A stretch of 41,835 bases of DNA. Source: Candidatus Woesearchaeota archaeon (GTDB lineage Archaea; Nanobdellota; Nanobdellia; SCGC-AAA011-G17; UBA489). Both the position numbers and the translations under genes were made by a program. The DNA is taken from assembly GCA_018302985.1 (NCBI GenBank), contig JAGVZA010000024.1, forward strand, positions 1 to 41,835, written 5' to 3'. Of the stretch, positions 1-7,570 are shown one piece after another; the first letter of the stretch is position 1; each line of letters starts with the position of its first letter. The notes below the pieces were generated by a model that was given only the letters and a program-made list of their open reading frames with translations, was not told the DNA's origin and searched no databases.

Positions 1-501
1 AATGTAGAAATCGCGCAATTATTGCAATATGTTAAAGGTCCAGATTTCCCAACTGGAGGTATTATCTCTGGTTTAAGCGGATTAAAAGAAGCCTATGAAA
101 AAGGAAAAGGAAAAATAATTGTCAAGGCAAAAACTACTATTGAAGATCATAAAATTATTATTACAGAAATTCCGTACATGGTGAATAAGACTATGTTGAT
201 TGAAAATATTGTCGAGTTAGTCAAGGAAGGTACTGTAGAAGGTATCTCTGATATTCGCGATGAAAGTGATCGTGAAGGATTGCGTATTGTTTTAGAATTA
301 AAGAAAAGCGCAGATCCTAATCTGGTGTTAAATCAGCTATTTGCACAAAGTATGTTAAAAACAACTTTTGGTATTATTCTCTTAGCAGTGCATGAAAACC
401 AGCCAGTCATTTTCAATCTCAAAGACGCGCTCAGACATCATATTGCTCATCGAAAAATAGTAGTCACAAAAAGAACACAATTGATCAAATCGATTCAGTA
501 G
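1..501 (+). CDS. gyrA: DNA gyrase subunit A, middle part (5' end outside window; broken at 3' end)
   Basis: The frame is open from base 1 and reads into KGPDFPTGG, a motif found roughly 210 residues into bacterial-type GyrA, so the catalytic tyrosine domain lies upstream of the window. GyrA with GyrB introduces negative supercoils using ATP. This part covers the end of the breakage-reunion domain, ending in the usual HRKIVVTKRTQ stretch. In intact GyrA a helix of the FELRKA...RAHILE type should follow. Here the frame instead runs into a TAG stop at 499-501. The rest of the protein continues in another frame immediately downstream, so this is one gene carrying a small deletion plus frameshift, or an assembly error, rather than a normal gene end. 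The family call is firm; functional status is unknown. Confidence 0.9.
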   Translation, partial: NVEIAQLLQYVKGPDFPTGGIISGLSGLKEAYEKGKGKIIVKAKTTIEDHKIIITEIPYMVNKTMLIENIVELVKEGTVEGISDIRDESDREGLRIVLELKKSADPNLVLNQLFAQSMLKTTFGIILLAVHENQPVIFNLKDALRHHIAHRKIVVTKRTQLIKSIQ

Positions 502-1763
502 TGAAGTTGATCAAAGAAGCTGACAATGTGGATGTTGCTCGACAAGGATTAATGCAGCAATATCAGTTATCAGAACTGCAAGCAAACGCTATTTTAGACA
601 TGCGATTGCAAAAATTAACTTCCTTGGAAACATCCAAATTAAGAGTGGAACATGAAGAGTTGAAAGTAAAAATAGGAGAACTTAAAGAAATCTTAGCTTC
701 TGAAAGTAAAATCTACAGCATTATCCGTCAAGAATTTATTGAGCTCAAGGAAAAATATGCTGATAAGAGAAAAACAGAAATTATGCAGGATGAAGAAATT
801 ATTGAAGATGAGGATTTAATCAAGGAAGAAAAAGTAGTAGTCACTATCACACACGCAGGATACATTAAGAAGTTACCAGTAGAAACGTATAAGCAACAAA
901 AACGCGGTGGTCAAGGTATTATAGGCGCTGAAACTGGAGAAGATAATGATGTAGTCAAGAATGTATTCACAACCTCTAATCTCAATTATTTATTATTCTT
1001 TACAAATCAAGGAAAAGTACACTGGTTGAAAGCCTATGAAGTACCGACAGCATCACGCTATGCAAAAGGAAAAGCCATTGTCAATTTAGTGCGTCTAGCA
1101 GAAGGAGAAAAAATATCCACGATCTTGCCAGTAGCTAAATTCAACGATCAAGAATGTATTACGATGGTTACGAAGAAAGGAGTTATTAAAAAAACTAATC
1201 TCAATGAATTCGCAAACCAAAGACAAGGCGGTATTCGTGCAATTAGTCTTATAGAAAATGATGAACTCGTTGCAGTAGAATTAACTCCAGGTACTTTAGA
1301 TATTATCATCGCAACCAAAAAAGGAATAGCAAGTCGCTTTAACGAAAAAGATGTTCGTGCTATGGGAAGAAGTGCAACTGGTGTTCGTGCTATTAAGTTA
1401 GAAGAAGGAGATGAAGTCATTGGCATGCAAACCACAGCAGAAGGAACAACCTTATTGACTATCAAAGAAGACGGCTATGGTAAGCGTACAGCAATTGATG
1501 AATATAGACAGATCCATCGGGGCGGTAAAGGAATAATTAACATTAAAACTGAAGGTACAGATGATAATGTAGTAGGTATTTTAATGGTCAAGGATGATGA
1601 TGAGATTATTATGATGTCGCAAAAAGGTATTGTCATTAGAACTGCTGTCAAAGATATTTCTATCATTGGACGTAATACACAGGGTGTTCGTTTGATGAAA
1701 ACAAAAGAAAAAGATAAAGTAATGACTGTAGCAAAAGTAATGAAAAGTGATATTGTACAATAA
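501..1763 (+). CDS. gyrA: DNA gyrase subunit A, C-terminal part (out of frame with the preceding part)
   Basis: This 420-residue stretch starts at a GTG that is probably not a real start, because the same frame reads back upstream as IDQIDSVV, matching the normal GyrA context. It holds the end of the breakage-reunion domain (ILDMRLQKLT near residue 30) and then the beta-pinwheel C-terminal domain that wraps DNA. The GyrA box is QKRGGQG near residue 134, and blade repeats such as AMGRSATGVRAI and IIGRNTQGVRLM follow. The box marks gyrase rather than topoisomerase IV ParC. About 20 residues expected between KRTQ of the upstream piece and IDSVV are missing. No other frameshift is visible, so the lesion is recent or artefactual. 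Confidence 0.9.
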   Translation: MKLIKEADNVDVARQGLMQQYQLSELQANAILDMRLQKLTSLETSKLRVEHEELKVKIGELKEILASESKIYSIIRQEFIELKEKYADKRKTEIMQDEEIIEDEDLIKEEKVVVTITHAGYIKKLPVETYKQQKRGGQGIIGAETGEDNDVVKNVFTTSNLNYLLFFTNQGKVHWLKAYEVPTASRYAKGKAIVNLVRLAEGEKISTILPVAKFNDQECITMVTKKGVIKKTNLNEFANQRQGGIRAISLIENDELVAVELTPGTLDIIIATKKGIASRFNEKDVRAMGRSATGVRAIKLEEGDEVIGMQTTAEGTTLLTIKEDGYGKRTAIDEYRQIHRGGKGIINIKTEGTDDNVVGILMVKDDDEIIMMSQKGIVIRTAVKDISIIGRNTQGVRLMKTKEKDKVMTVAKVMKSDIVQ

Positions 1764-1775
1764 AGAATTACTCCA

Positions 1776-2297
1776 ATGACAACTTTAGAAACAACAGTAC
1801 ACCAAAGCATGCAAACTTATCTCCTTTCAGAGGCAGAAAAAGAAGAGAGAAATCAGGCATGTGAATATGTAGCTCAATTTATAGGACATCCTGATGAAGG
1901 ATCAGAATTTGGTAAGAAGCTAAGATTCTTGAAATATGCATTCAGAATTCCCAGGGTAGGAAAACAGCTAGTTACTTTAGCTATGCCGATGTTTGAAAAA
2001 AGAGGATACGATGCATTGATGTTAAGATGTACTCGAGGAGTGATAGGACTTACCGCATTCCAAGTGCATAATGAGCATGATTTACATGTCTTCTCAGTTA
2101 AAGTTAATCCTGCATATCAAAATAATGGTTTAGCTTTTCGAATGCAAACAGAACTCATAGAAAAAGCAAGAACAAGAGGTATGAGGAGAATAAGGCTTAG
2201 TGCTGGTGGTCATGAAGTATTAAGAAGAATATATGAAAAAATTGATGAAGAAAAACAAAAGGTAAAAAAAGTAGACGGGTATTGGTTAGAACTTTAA
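1776..2297 (+). CDS. GNAT-family N-acetyltransferase
   Basis: A 173-residue protein whose second half has the GNAT fold pattern: a beta strand with VFSVKVNPAYQ, then the acetyl-CoA pyrophosphate-binding motif A seen as QNNGLA (Q-x-x-G-x-A) near residue 117, followed by a helix and the strand RRIRLSAGG. GNAT enzymes move an acetyl group from acetyl-CoA to an amine; the substrate cannot be told from the sequence. The N-terminal 60 residues are helical and unassigned. It starts 12 bases after the gyrA stop and may be co-transcribed with it. Its stop overlaps the convergent aIF2 gamma stop by four bases. Confidence 0.72.
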   Translation: MTTLETTVHQSMQTYLLSEAEKEERNQACEYVAQFIGHPDEGSEFGKKLRFLKYAFRIPRVGKQLVTLAMPMFEKRGYDALMLRCTRGVIGLTAFQVHNEHDLHVFSVKVNPAYQNNGLAFRMQTELIEKARTRGMRRIRLSAGGHEVLRRIYEKIDEEKQKVKKVDGYWLEL

Positions 2298-3646
2298 GCA
2301 CCCATAATTTTAGCGACACCAATCAAACGCCATCTATTGCCTAGCATTCTGCTGATAACTAAGCGATCATCTTTGCTGCAGCAAACAGGAATTTTCAATT
2401 TCACATGAACCATATCTTTTTTGAGTTCAGTAACAATGCCCACAGTAACTGCAGAATTCACATTAATCATTAAAGGTTCTAGTTTTTTAATAGGTTCTAC
2501 ATTCAAGTCTTCTTTGGATCCAACAACTCTCTTCAAAAGTTGAGGTTTGAGTAATAAGGTAGACCAAACATCAGGTAATTTTCCTTTCTTGCCAACAACA
2601 TTGCCTGTTAAAGTATCTGCTTTGACATAAAAAGGATCTAAAGTAGTCATGATACCAAATGAGCCACCGGGGTGAACTTCCTTCAGCAAATGTCCGCCGC
2701 TATGCATGCCTAAGATTTTTGTGGTGATAGAATTCCATTGTTTCTTGCCTTCACGTTCAATACCTAAGCCAGGACGAATTTCTATTTCATCACCTTCATG
2801 GAAAACACCTTGTTTCAATGCTCCGCCTAGAACACCTCCATGTAATGCTTCAATCTCTGTGCCTGGTCGATTAATATCAAAGCTTCGTGCAATAAAAAAT
2901 AAAGGATCTTTAGTCACATCTCTAGTTGGAGTAGGAATAGTTTGTTCTAGTGCAGCGATCAATGCAGAAATATTGACGTTGTGTTGTGCGCTAATAGGAA
3001 TAATAGGTGCTTTCTCAGCAATAGTTCCTTTAACAAATGCTTGAATTTGTTCATAATTTTTAACTGCTTGTGCTTCGTCTACTATATCAATTTTATTTTG
3101 AACTATGACTATATTTTTGATGCCAAGAATTTCTAAAGCCATTAAATGTTCTCTAGTTTGTGGTAAAGGACATTCTTCATTAGCAGCCACTAATAAAAGT
3201 GCACCATCAATAATAGAAGCTCCACTTAACATCGTTGCCATTAAACTTTCATGACCAGGAGCATCAATGAAGCTGACTTTTCTCAAAAATGCTGCTGTAC
3301 CACCACAAGTTGGACAAGTAGCACTAATAGTATACATATCAACATCCTTGCATTGTGAACAAGTATAGAAATCTGCATCAGCATACCCAAGGCGAATAGT
3401 AATACCTCGTTTCATTTCTTCAGAATGAGTGTCTGTCCACTTGCCAGTTAAAGCTCTAGTTAAAGTAGTCTTACCATTATCAACATGACCAAATAAACCA
3501 ATGCTAACTGCAGGTTGTTCTTGAGAAAGTGCTTGTTTTTTCTTTGACTCTTTAGCAGCAGCTGGTTTTGCAACTGGTTTCTCCCCAGTCTTCTCTGTAG
3601 GGGTTTTTGCTGATTTAGGTGTTTTTTTAGCAAGTGTTGTAGCCAT
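2294..3646 (-). CDS. Translation initiation factor aIF2 subunit gamma
   Basis: The GTPase core subunit of archaeal aIF2, which carries initiator Met-tRNA to the small ribosomal subunit. G1 is GHVDNGKTT (residues 53-61), G3 is DAPGH and G4 is NKID. A zinc knuckle typical of the gamma subunit lies between G2 and G3 (C96, C99, C111, C114). The two C-terminal beta-barrel domains end with GNRWRLIG. At 450 residues it is longer than the usual 410-415 because of a 43-residue Lys/Ala/Pro-rich N-terminal extension with no internal Met, so the start looks right. The His normally seen in the G1 loop (VDHGK) is Asn here. It is the last gene of the S6e-cupin-aIF2 gamma run. Confidence 0.97.
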   Translation of the reverse strand: MATTLAKKTPKSAKTPTEKTGEKPVAKPAAAKESKKKQALSQEQPAVSIGLFGHVDNGKTTLTRALTGKWTDTHSEEMKRGITIRLGYADADFYTCSQCKDVDMYTISATCPTCGGTAAFLRKVSFIDAPGHESLMATMLSGASIIDGALLLVAANEECPLPQTREHLMALEILGIKNIVIVQNKIDIVDEAQAVKNYEQIQAFVKGTIAEKAPIIPISAQHNVNISALIAALEQTIPTPTRDVTKDPLFFIARSFDINRPGTEIEALHGGVLGGALKQGVFHEGDEIEIRPGLGIEREGKKQWNSITTKILGMHSGGHLLKEVHPGGSFGIMTTLDPFYVKADTLTGNVVGKKGKLPDVWSTLLLKPQLLKRVVGSKEDLNVEPIKKLEPLMINVNSAVTVGIVTELKKDMVHVKLKIPVCCSKDDRLVISRMLGNRWRLIGVAKIMGA

Positions 3647-3683
3647 TAAACAGATTGGTAGAAAGTGAATTTATAAAGGTTGC

Positions 3684-4310
3684 TTATAATCCTAATTGAG
3701 TGCGTAAACGTGTTCGTTCTTCTTCATCAGGAACCATCCAGAGTAAAGCATATGCTAAGGCTTCATCACTAGTTTTAGGAGTAGCTTGCATGAGTCTTAA
3801 AAGATCTTCTGCATTTTTTCCTTCGACAAGACCATCAAAAGTAATGTATTCTACAAGTGCTCCATCACGAGTGAGTGGTCTATGTGTAGATCCTTTAGAG
3901 TAAAAAACTGTAGATCCTTGCTGATAAAAACGAAAAGGATTTCCATCCAAATCAGCATCAAAATATTCTCCTACAAGAACCTTAGCTATTTCTCCCCCTG
4001 GATGAAAATGGGGAGGTTCAGGATCTTCAGGAGCTAAACAGGCTCGTGCAATATTGAGTTTTGGTCCCTGGCGAAAATAATTAGTAGCAAAAAGTCCAAC
4101 AGATTGATAAAGAGTTTTAGGTGGCTGCCGAAATTGTTGAACTGGAAAATCCTCAGTTAGGCCTACACCAGAATTAAGAAAGTGAATTTTACCACTAAAT
4201 TTAGGATAAAGTAAACAGAGTAGACCATCTTTCTTTTCAAGACCTGTAATCTCAGTTAAGGTTTGAGGAAATTCTTTTCTTGATGGTTCAGATGTAGGTG
4301 GAGAAGTCAT
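3684..4310 (-). CDS. Cupin-fold protein of unknown substrate
   Basis: A 208-residue protein with one clear cupin half. Metal motif 1 is seen as HFHPGGE (residues about 102-108), followed by a conserved Gly, and motif 2 is represented by GSTVFYSKGSTHRPL (about 132-146). The two His and the Glu of motif 1 and the later His would form the metal site. The N-terminal 90 residues and the acidic C-terminal tail are unassigned. The gene sits between S6e and aIF2 gamma, which are usually adjacent in Euryarchaeota, with gaps of 12 and 37 bases, so it is probably co-transcribed with translation genes. I cannot name a reaction; cupins include dioxygenases, isomerases and non-enzymatic sensors. Confidence 0.65.
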   Translation of the reverse strand: MTSPPTSEPSRKEFPQTLTEITGLEKKDGLLCLLYPKFSGKIHFLNSGVGLTEDFPVQQFRQPPKTLYQSVGLFATNYFRQGPKLNIARACLAPEDPEPPHFHPGGEIAKVLVGEYFDADLDGNPFRFYQQGSTVFYSKGSTHRPLTRDGALVEYITFDGLVEGKNAEDLLRLMQATPKTSDEALAYALLWMVPDEEERTRLRTQLGL

Positions 4311-4322
4311 AGGAAAAAGAAA

Positions 4323-4748
4323 TTATTGCTTAGCAGGTGCTGGAGCAGCTTCAACAGGTTTTTCTTCTTTCTTGATGCCCCATAAATCTTCGATGCTCTT
4401 AGAGCCATGTTGAATAACTTTCAAGTTGAGTTGTGCTGTAATATCACTCACAGTATTGCCTGAAACAGTCTTGCGATAAATAGTGCCACGAATAGCTTTG
4501 CGAATGCCTACGTCGCCTTTGCGAACAAGTAATTTTTTTCTAGTGTTCATATTTAAATCTTGACGCATAGGAAAGCCAGCAATATCACTGCCACCCATGA
4601 TTTGTAATTCATAACCTGGTAGATCTACAATTGAGCCAGTTACTTTATCGCCTATCTTGCGACCGCTAACTCCTGTATTGTCTGTTAAAGGCTTAGTATA
4701 GCTTTTGCCAGTTTTAGTGTCATTGACTACGCATTTGATCTCTGCCAT
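4323..4748 (-). CDS. rps6e: 30S ribosomal protein S6e
   Basis: This is a small-subunit ribosomal protein shared by archaea and eukaryotes. The N-terminus MAEIKCVVNDTKTGKSY and the central IGDKVTG and GGSDIAGFPMRQDL motifs are typical of S6e. The archaeal form is about 125-140 residues; this one is 141 and ends in an Ala/Pro/Lys-rich tail from about residue 125. It is the first gene of a minus-strand run with the cupin and aIF2 gamma. A TATA-like TTTAAAAA lies near 4770-4778, about 25 bases upstream of the start, so the leader is very short. Confidence 0.97.
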   Translation of the reverse strand: MAEIKCVVNDTKTGKSYTKPLTDNTGVSGRKIGDKVTGSIVDLPGYELQIMGGSDIAGFPMRQDLNMNTRKKLLVRKGDVGIRKAIRGTIYRKTVSGNTVSDITAQLNLKVIQHGSKSIEDLWGIKKEEKPVEAAPAPAKQ

Positions 4749-4811
4749 AGCAAGTCAGGGTTTTGGTCGATTTTTAAACCTTTCTAAAGAGTTATTAAGA
4801 GGAGTAAAGTG

Positions 4812-5129
4812 ATGCTTAGTATGGTAAAACTACAAATAAGTGATACTGCTCCAGAAGGTGCGTATACTAGAGAGAATTTTAGACAAGTGATGGAAAAGGC
4901 AACTGAAGAATTAGAAAAAACTTTAGGCTATGCTGTACTTATCGTAAAAAATAAACCGCCTAATATTCAATTTAATATTCAAGGACCTAATGTGAACGTA
5001 GAGTATCATATGTTCGGGCATCATGTACAAATTCAAGCAGTTGGTAAAGACGAATATAACGTAGGATTAGTAAAAGAAGCAGTCGAAAAAGAAATAGCAG
5101 GATTAGAAGCAAAAATAGCTGCTGCCTAA
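4812..5129 (+). CDS. Conserved-looking small protein, function unknown
   Basis: I do not recognise this 105-residue protein. It has a ribosome-binding site GAGGAG ending about seven bases before ATG 4812; a GTG lies one codon upstream and cannot be excluded as the start. The sequence looks like a compact alpha/beta domain: an N-terminal helix (about residues 20-40, with EELEKTLG), a strand AVLIVKN, two short strands with alternating hydrophobics (IQFNIQG, NVEYHMFG), and a C-terminal helix rich in Glu, Lys and Ala. There is no signal peptide, membrane segment or Cys pair. It is the only plus-strand gene between S6e and infB. Its stop overlaps the infB stop by four bases on opposite strands. 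Confidence 0.6.
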   Translation: MLSMVKLQISDTAPEGAYTRENFRQVMEKATEELEKTLGYAVLIVKNKPPNIQFNIQGPNVNVEYHMFGHHVQIQAVGKDEYNVGLVKEAVEKEIAGLEAKIAAA

Positions 5130-6847
5130 ATACCCCAAGTAGGTTGTTCTTTGCGTTTAATTTCTGCGATCTCTTTCAGCACTTCAATCTCATCTTTTTT
5201 CAAATACTTTTTGAGTTGTTTGTATTTGATAAATTCTTTCTCTGTTAAATCTGAAAGTAAAATATCATCTTCCTTGATCTGTCTGCCAACAATAACACCA
5301 GGAATGGCTAGAGCAACCTCTTTGCCTTTGTCAGCTTCTTGAATGGGTTCACCTTCTAATTGAAGACTTTTGCTGCTGCCAGCTTTGCTTCCATCTCTTT
5401 TAATCAAAGGAACATTAGTTTTCAGAGTGCCAGCTTCTACTCTCACACCAACAACAGCAGGATTGCTTTGTCTAAAAACACAGCCCGGTAAAATATGAAT
5501 TCTGCAAGGTCTAGTCATGTCTGCTAATTCATTCATCTCTTCTTTCTTGGAGACTTGCAATTTCCAAGCAACATATTCTTCAATAACTTTGTAGATGACA
5601 GGATGGCAAATAGTTTTGACTTCAGTTTTCAAAGGTTCAATATTAAAACCAAGAACAATTTTGTAGATAGGATCTTGTTCTGCTTTCGCGTCGGCGATGT
5701 CTTTCTTTGAAATAGGACCCAATGCTGCGCGTTTGATAGGAATCTCTTGTTGTCGTAATAATACTGCTAATGCTTCCAAGCTGCCAAGAGTATCAGCTTT
5801 GATAATGACACCTTCTTGATCTGCTTCAATCACGACTTCTTCAATTTCTGCTTGCACTTCTTCAATAACAGGTTCGACAGGACCAACAGCAACACGAAGA
5901 GGCATGCCACCAACAACACCAGTAAAGTCTGGAGCAACAACACGAACGCCAGCAGCAGCATGCACTTCCTTCACAGATTTTAATTTAGTGTTGCTGCCCT
6001 TTTCTTGTTCAAATAAAGCACGCACTTTTGTTACTAGAGGTTTATCCAGAGTGCCAAGAACAATAGTATCATTTGTTTTCAAAGAACCATCATAAATGAC
6101 TACATCTAAAAAAGTTCCTAAACCAGCTTCATCTTTGACTTCAAGAATAGTGCCTTTACCAGGACCGCTAACTTCTGTTTGTAAACTTTTTTCTAAATAT
6201 TTTTGTGCTAATCCTATCAACACCATCAAGAGTTCTGGTAATCCTTCTCCAGTTTTTGCGCTGACAGGCACAATAGCCACTTGATTGGTATAATCATTTA
6301 TTCTATCAAAGCGTTCTGCTTGAAAACCTAATTCACTTAATTTTGCAACTGCAGTATAAAGTATATTGTCTAATTGTTGTTGAGTGCGTTCGTTTTGAGA
6401 TTTAAGCGTCTGTAAAAGTCCAGAAGATCCTGTTCTCCAGCCATCAACCAAATCAACTTTATTGAGGACAAGAATGAAAGGAGTTTTATATTGGCGTAAA
6501 ATGTTAAGAGATTCTAAAGTCTGTTCTTGAAGTCCTTGATGAGCATCAACTACTAACAAAGCAATATCTGCTAAGTTTCCTCCGCGTTTTCTCATGTTGT
6601 TAAATGCAGCATGTCCTGGAGTGTCCAAAAACAAGAGACCTGGTAAAGTAATTTTAAAAGAAACGTTCTTCAAAAGAGGACCACAAAATTTGTCCAGAGC
6701 TGAAAAAGGAACATTATAGGATTTGAGTGATTGGGTAATGCCTCCAGCTTCTCCCTTGGTGATAGAAATGCCTTTAATACGCTCTAAGATACTCGATTTT
6801 CCATGGTCGATATGACCAACAATAACCACAATAGGCTGACGAATCAT
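5126..6847 (-). CDS. infB: Translation initiation factor aIF5B (IF-2 homologue)
   Basis: The ribosome-dependent GTPase that promotes subunit joining. All G motifs are visible: GHIDHGKSS (residues 10-18), DTPGH near 75, NKVD near 131 and SAKTG near 197. The distinctive archaeal/eukaryotic aIF5B segments follow, including ADTLGSLEAL in domain III and LPGCVFRQSNPAVVGVRV in domain IV. The 573-residue length suits archaeal members, which lack the long eukaryotic N-terminus. In the conserved euryarchaeal order infB directly follows ndk; here about 4.1 kb of other genes intervene. The next upstream gene on the same strand is the NUDIX-like gene, 48 bases away, so read-through from that pair is possible. 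Confidence 0.97.
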   Translation of the reverse strand: MIRQPIVVIVGHIDHGKSSILERIKGISITKGEAGGITQSLKSYNVPFSALDKFCGPLLKNVSFKITLPGLLFLDTPGHAAFNNMRKRGGNLADIALLVVDAHQGLQEQTLESLNILRQYKTPFILVLNKVDLVDGWRTGSSGLLQTLKSQNERTQQQLDNILYTAVAKLSELGFQAERFDRINDYTNQVAIVPVSAKTGEGLPELLMVLIGLAQKYLEKSLQTEVSGPGKGTILEVKDEAGLGTFLDVVIYDGSLKTNDTIVLGTLDKPLVTKVRALFEQEKGSNTKLKSVKEVHAAAGVRVVAPDFTGVVGGMPLRVAVGPVEPVIEEVQAEIEEVVIEADQEGVIIKADTLGSLEALAVLLRQQEIPIKRAALGPISKKDIADAKAEQDPIYKIVLGFNIEPLKTEVKTICHPVIYKVIEEYVAWKLQVSKKEEMNELADMTRPCRIHILPGCVFRQSNPAVVGVRVEAGTLKTNVPLIKRDGSKAGSSKSLQLEGEPIQEADKGKEVALAIPGVIVGRQIKEDDILLSDLTEKEFIKYKQLKKYLKKDEIEVLKEIAEIKRKEQPTWGI

Positions 6848-6895
6848 AGGTTGCTTTCCTTCACCTCTTAACTGCTAATGAGAAGGTAAAATCGT

Positions 6896-7570
6896 TTAAA
6901 AAGGTTTGGAAGCTATAAGATAGTTAAAAGAAGGGGCTATAGCAATGTGACCTTTATAATCGCCACAGCGTATTTCACGATCAGTTATGCCACGGGCAAT
7001 TTCTTCCCTGGTAAGAAGATGAACAAAGGGGTATTTTTGTTTAATTCCTCTTTCAAGAAGTCTGCGTGAAACATGGGTAAGTTGAGCTTCAAATATCTCC
7101 CAGAAATATTCCGTTAATTCTCCTTTTTGTCCGCCTCGTGAAGTTTGTAATTGTATACGGGCAGTACCAATAAAATGAAGTTTAGGAAATCCATGACGTT
7201 GAAGAGAAAGAACTTGTTGCTCGTCTATAAGTTCTTCATAAAGTTCTCGAGAAGGAGTAATTTCCCTACGTTTGCGACGTGAAAACCAAGTAGCAAAAGA
7301 TTCTAAAGCAACTCTTCGTCGTTCAACAGTCTCAGGCAATAACAAACGCAAATCTTTTTTATTTTCTTGAAAAATTAAACCTAATTCTTTTTCTAAATAA
7401 TCCCTCGTCGTTTTTCCAAAATAATGAAAGCTGCCTCCTGGAGGAGTATAAACAAACCTCCCTTGGCGTAAGCTATTTTCATTAAGAGTTCCTAAAAACC
7501 TATCTTCTTGGAGAACAATTTTAATAAGACCTGCGCAACTTATCCTAATTGGAATAGTTGAAGAATTCAT
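6896..7570 (-). CDS. NUDIX-like hydrolase with a split NUDIX box, coupled to a kinase-like gene
   Basis: This 224-residue protein has YTPPGG at residues 41-46 and SRELYEEL at 107-114. In ordinary NUDIX hydrolases PxGG is followed within about 15 residues by RExxEE; here about 60 residues separate them. A similar arrangement is, to my recollection, described for the SMODS-associated NUDIX family linked to nucleotide signalling, but I cannot confirm membership. The acidic RELYEEL residues would bind the metal for pyrophosphate cleavage. The C-terminal half (FIGTARIQL, FWEIFEAQL) looks like the remaining strands of the fold. Its start overlaps the stop of the upstream kinase-like gene by four bases (ATGA), so the two are translated together. 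The substrate is unknown. Confidence 0.55.
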   Translation of the reverse strand: MNSSTIPIRISCAGLIKIVLQEDRFLGTLNENSLRQGRFVYTPPGGSFHYFGKTTRDYLEKELGLIFQENKKDLRLLLPETVERRRVALESFATWFSRRKRREITPSRELYEELIDEQQVLSLQRHGFPKLHFIGTARIQLQTSRGGQKGELTEYFWEIFEAQLTHVSRRLLERGIKQKYPFVHLLTREEIARGITDREIRCGDYKGHIAIAPSFNYLIASKPF

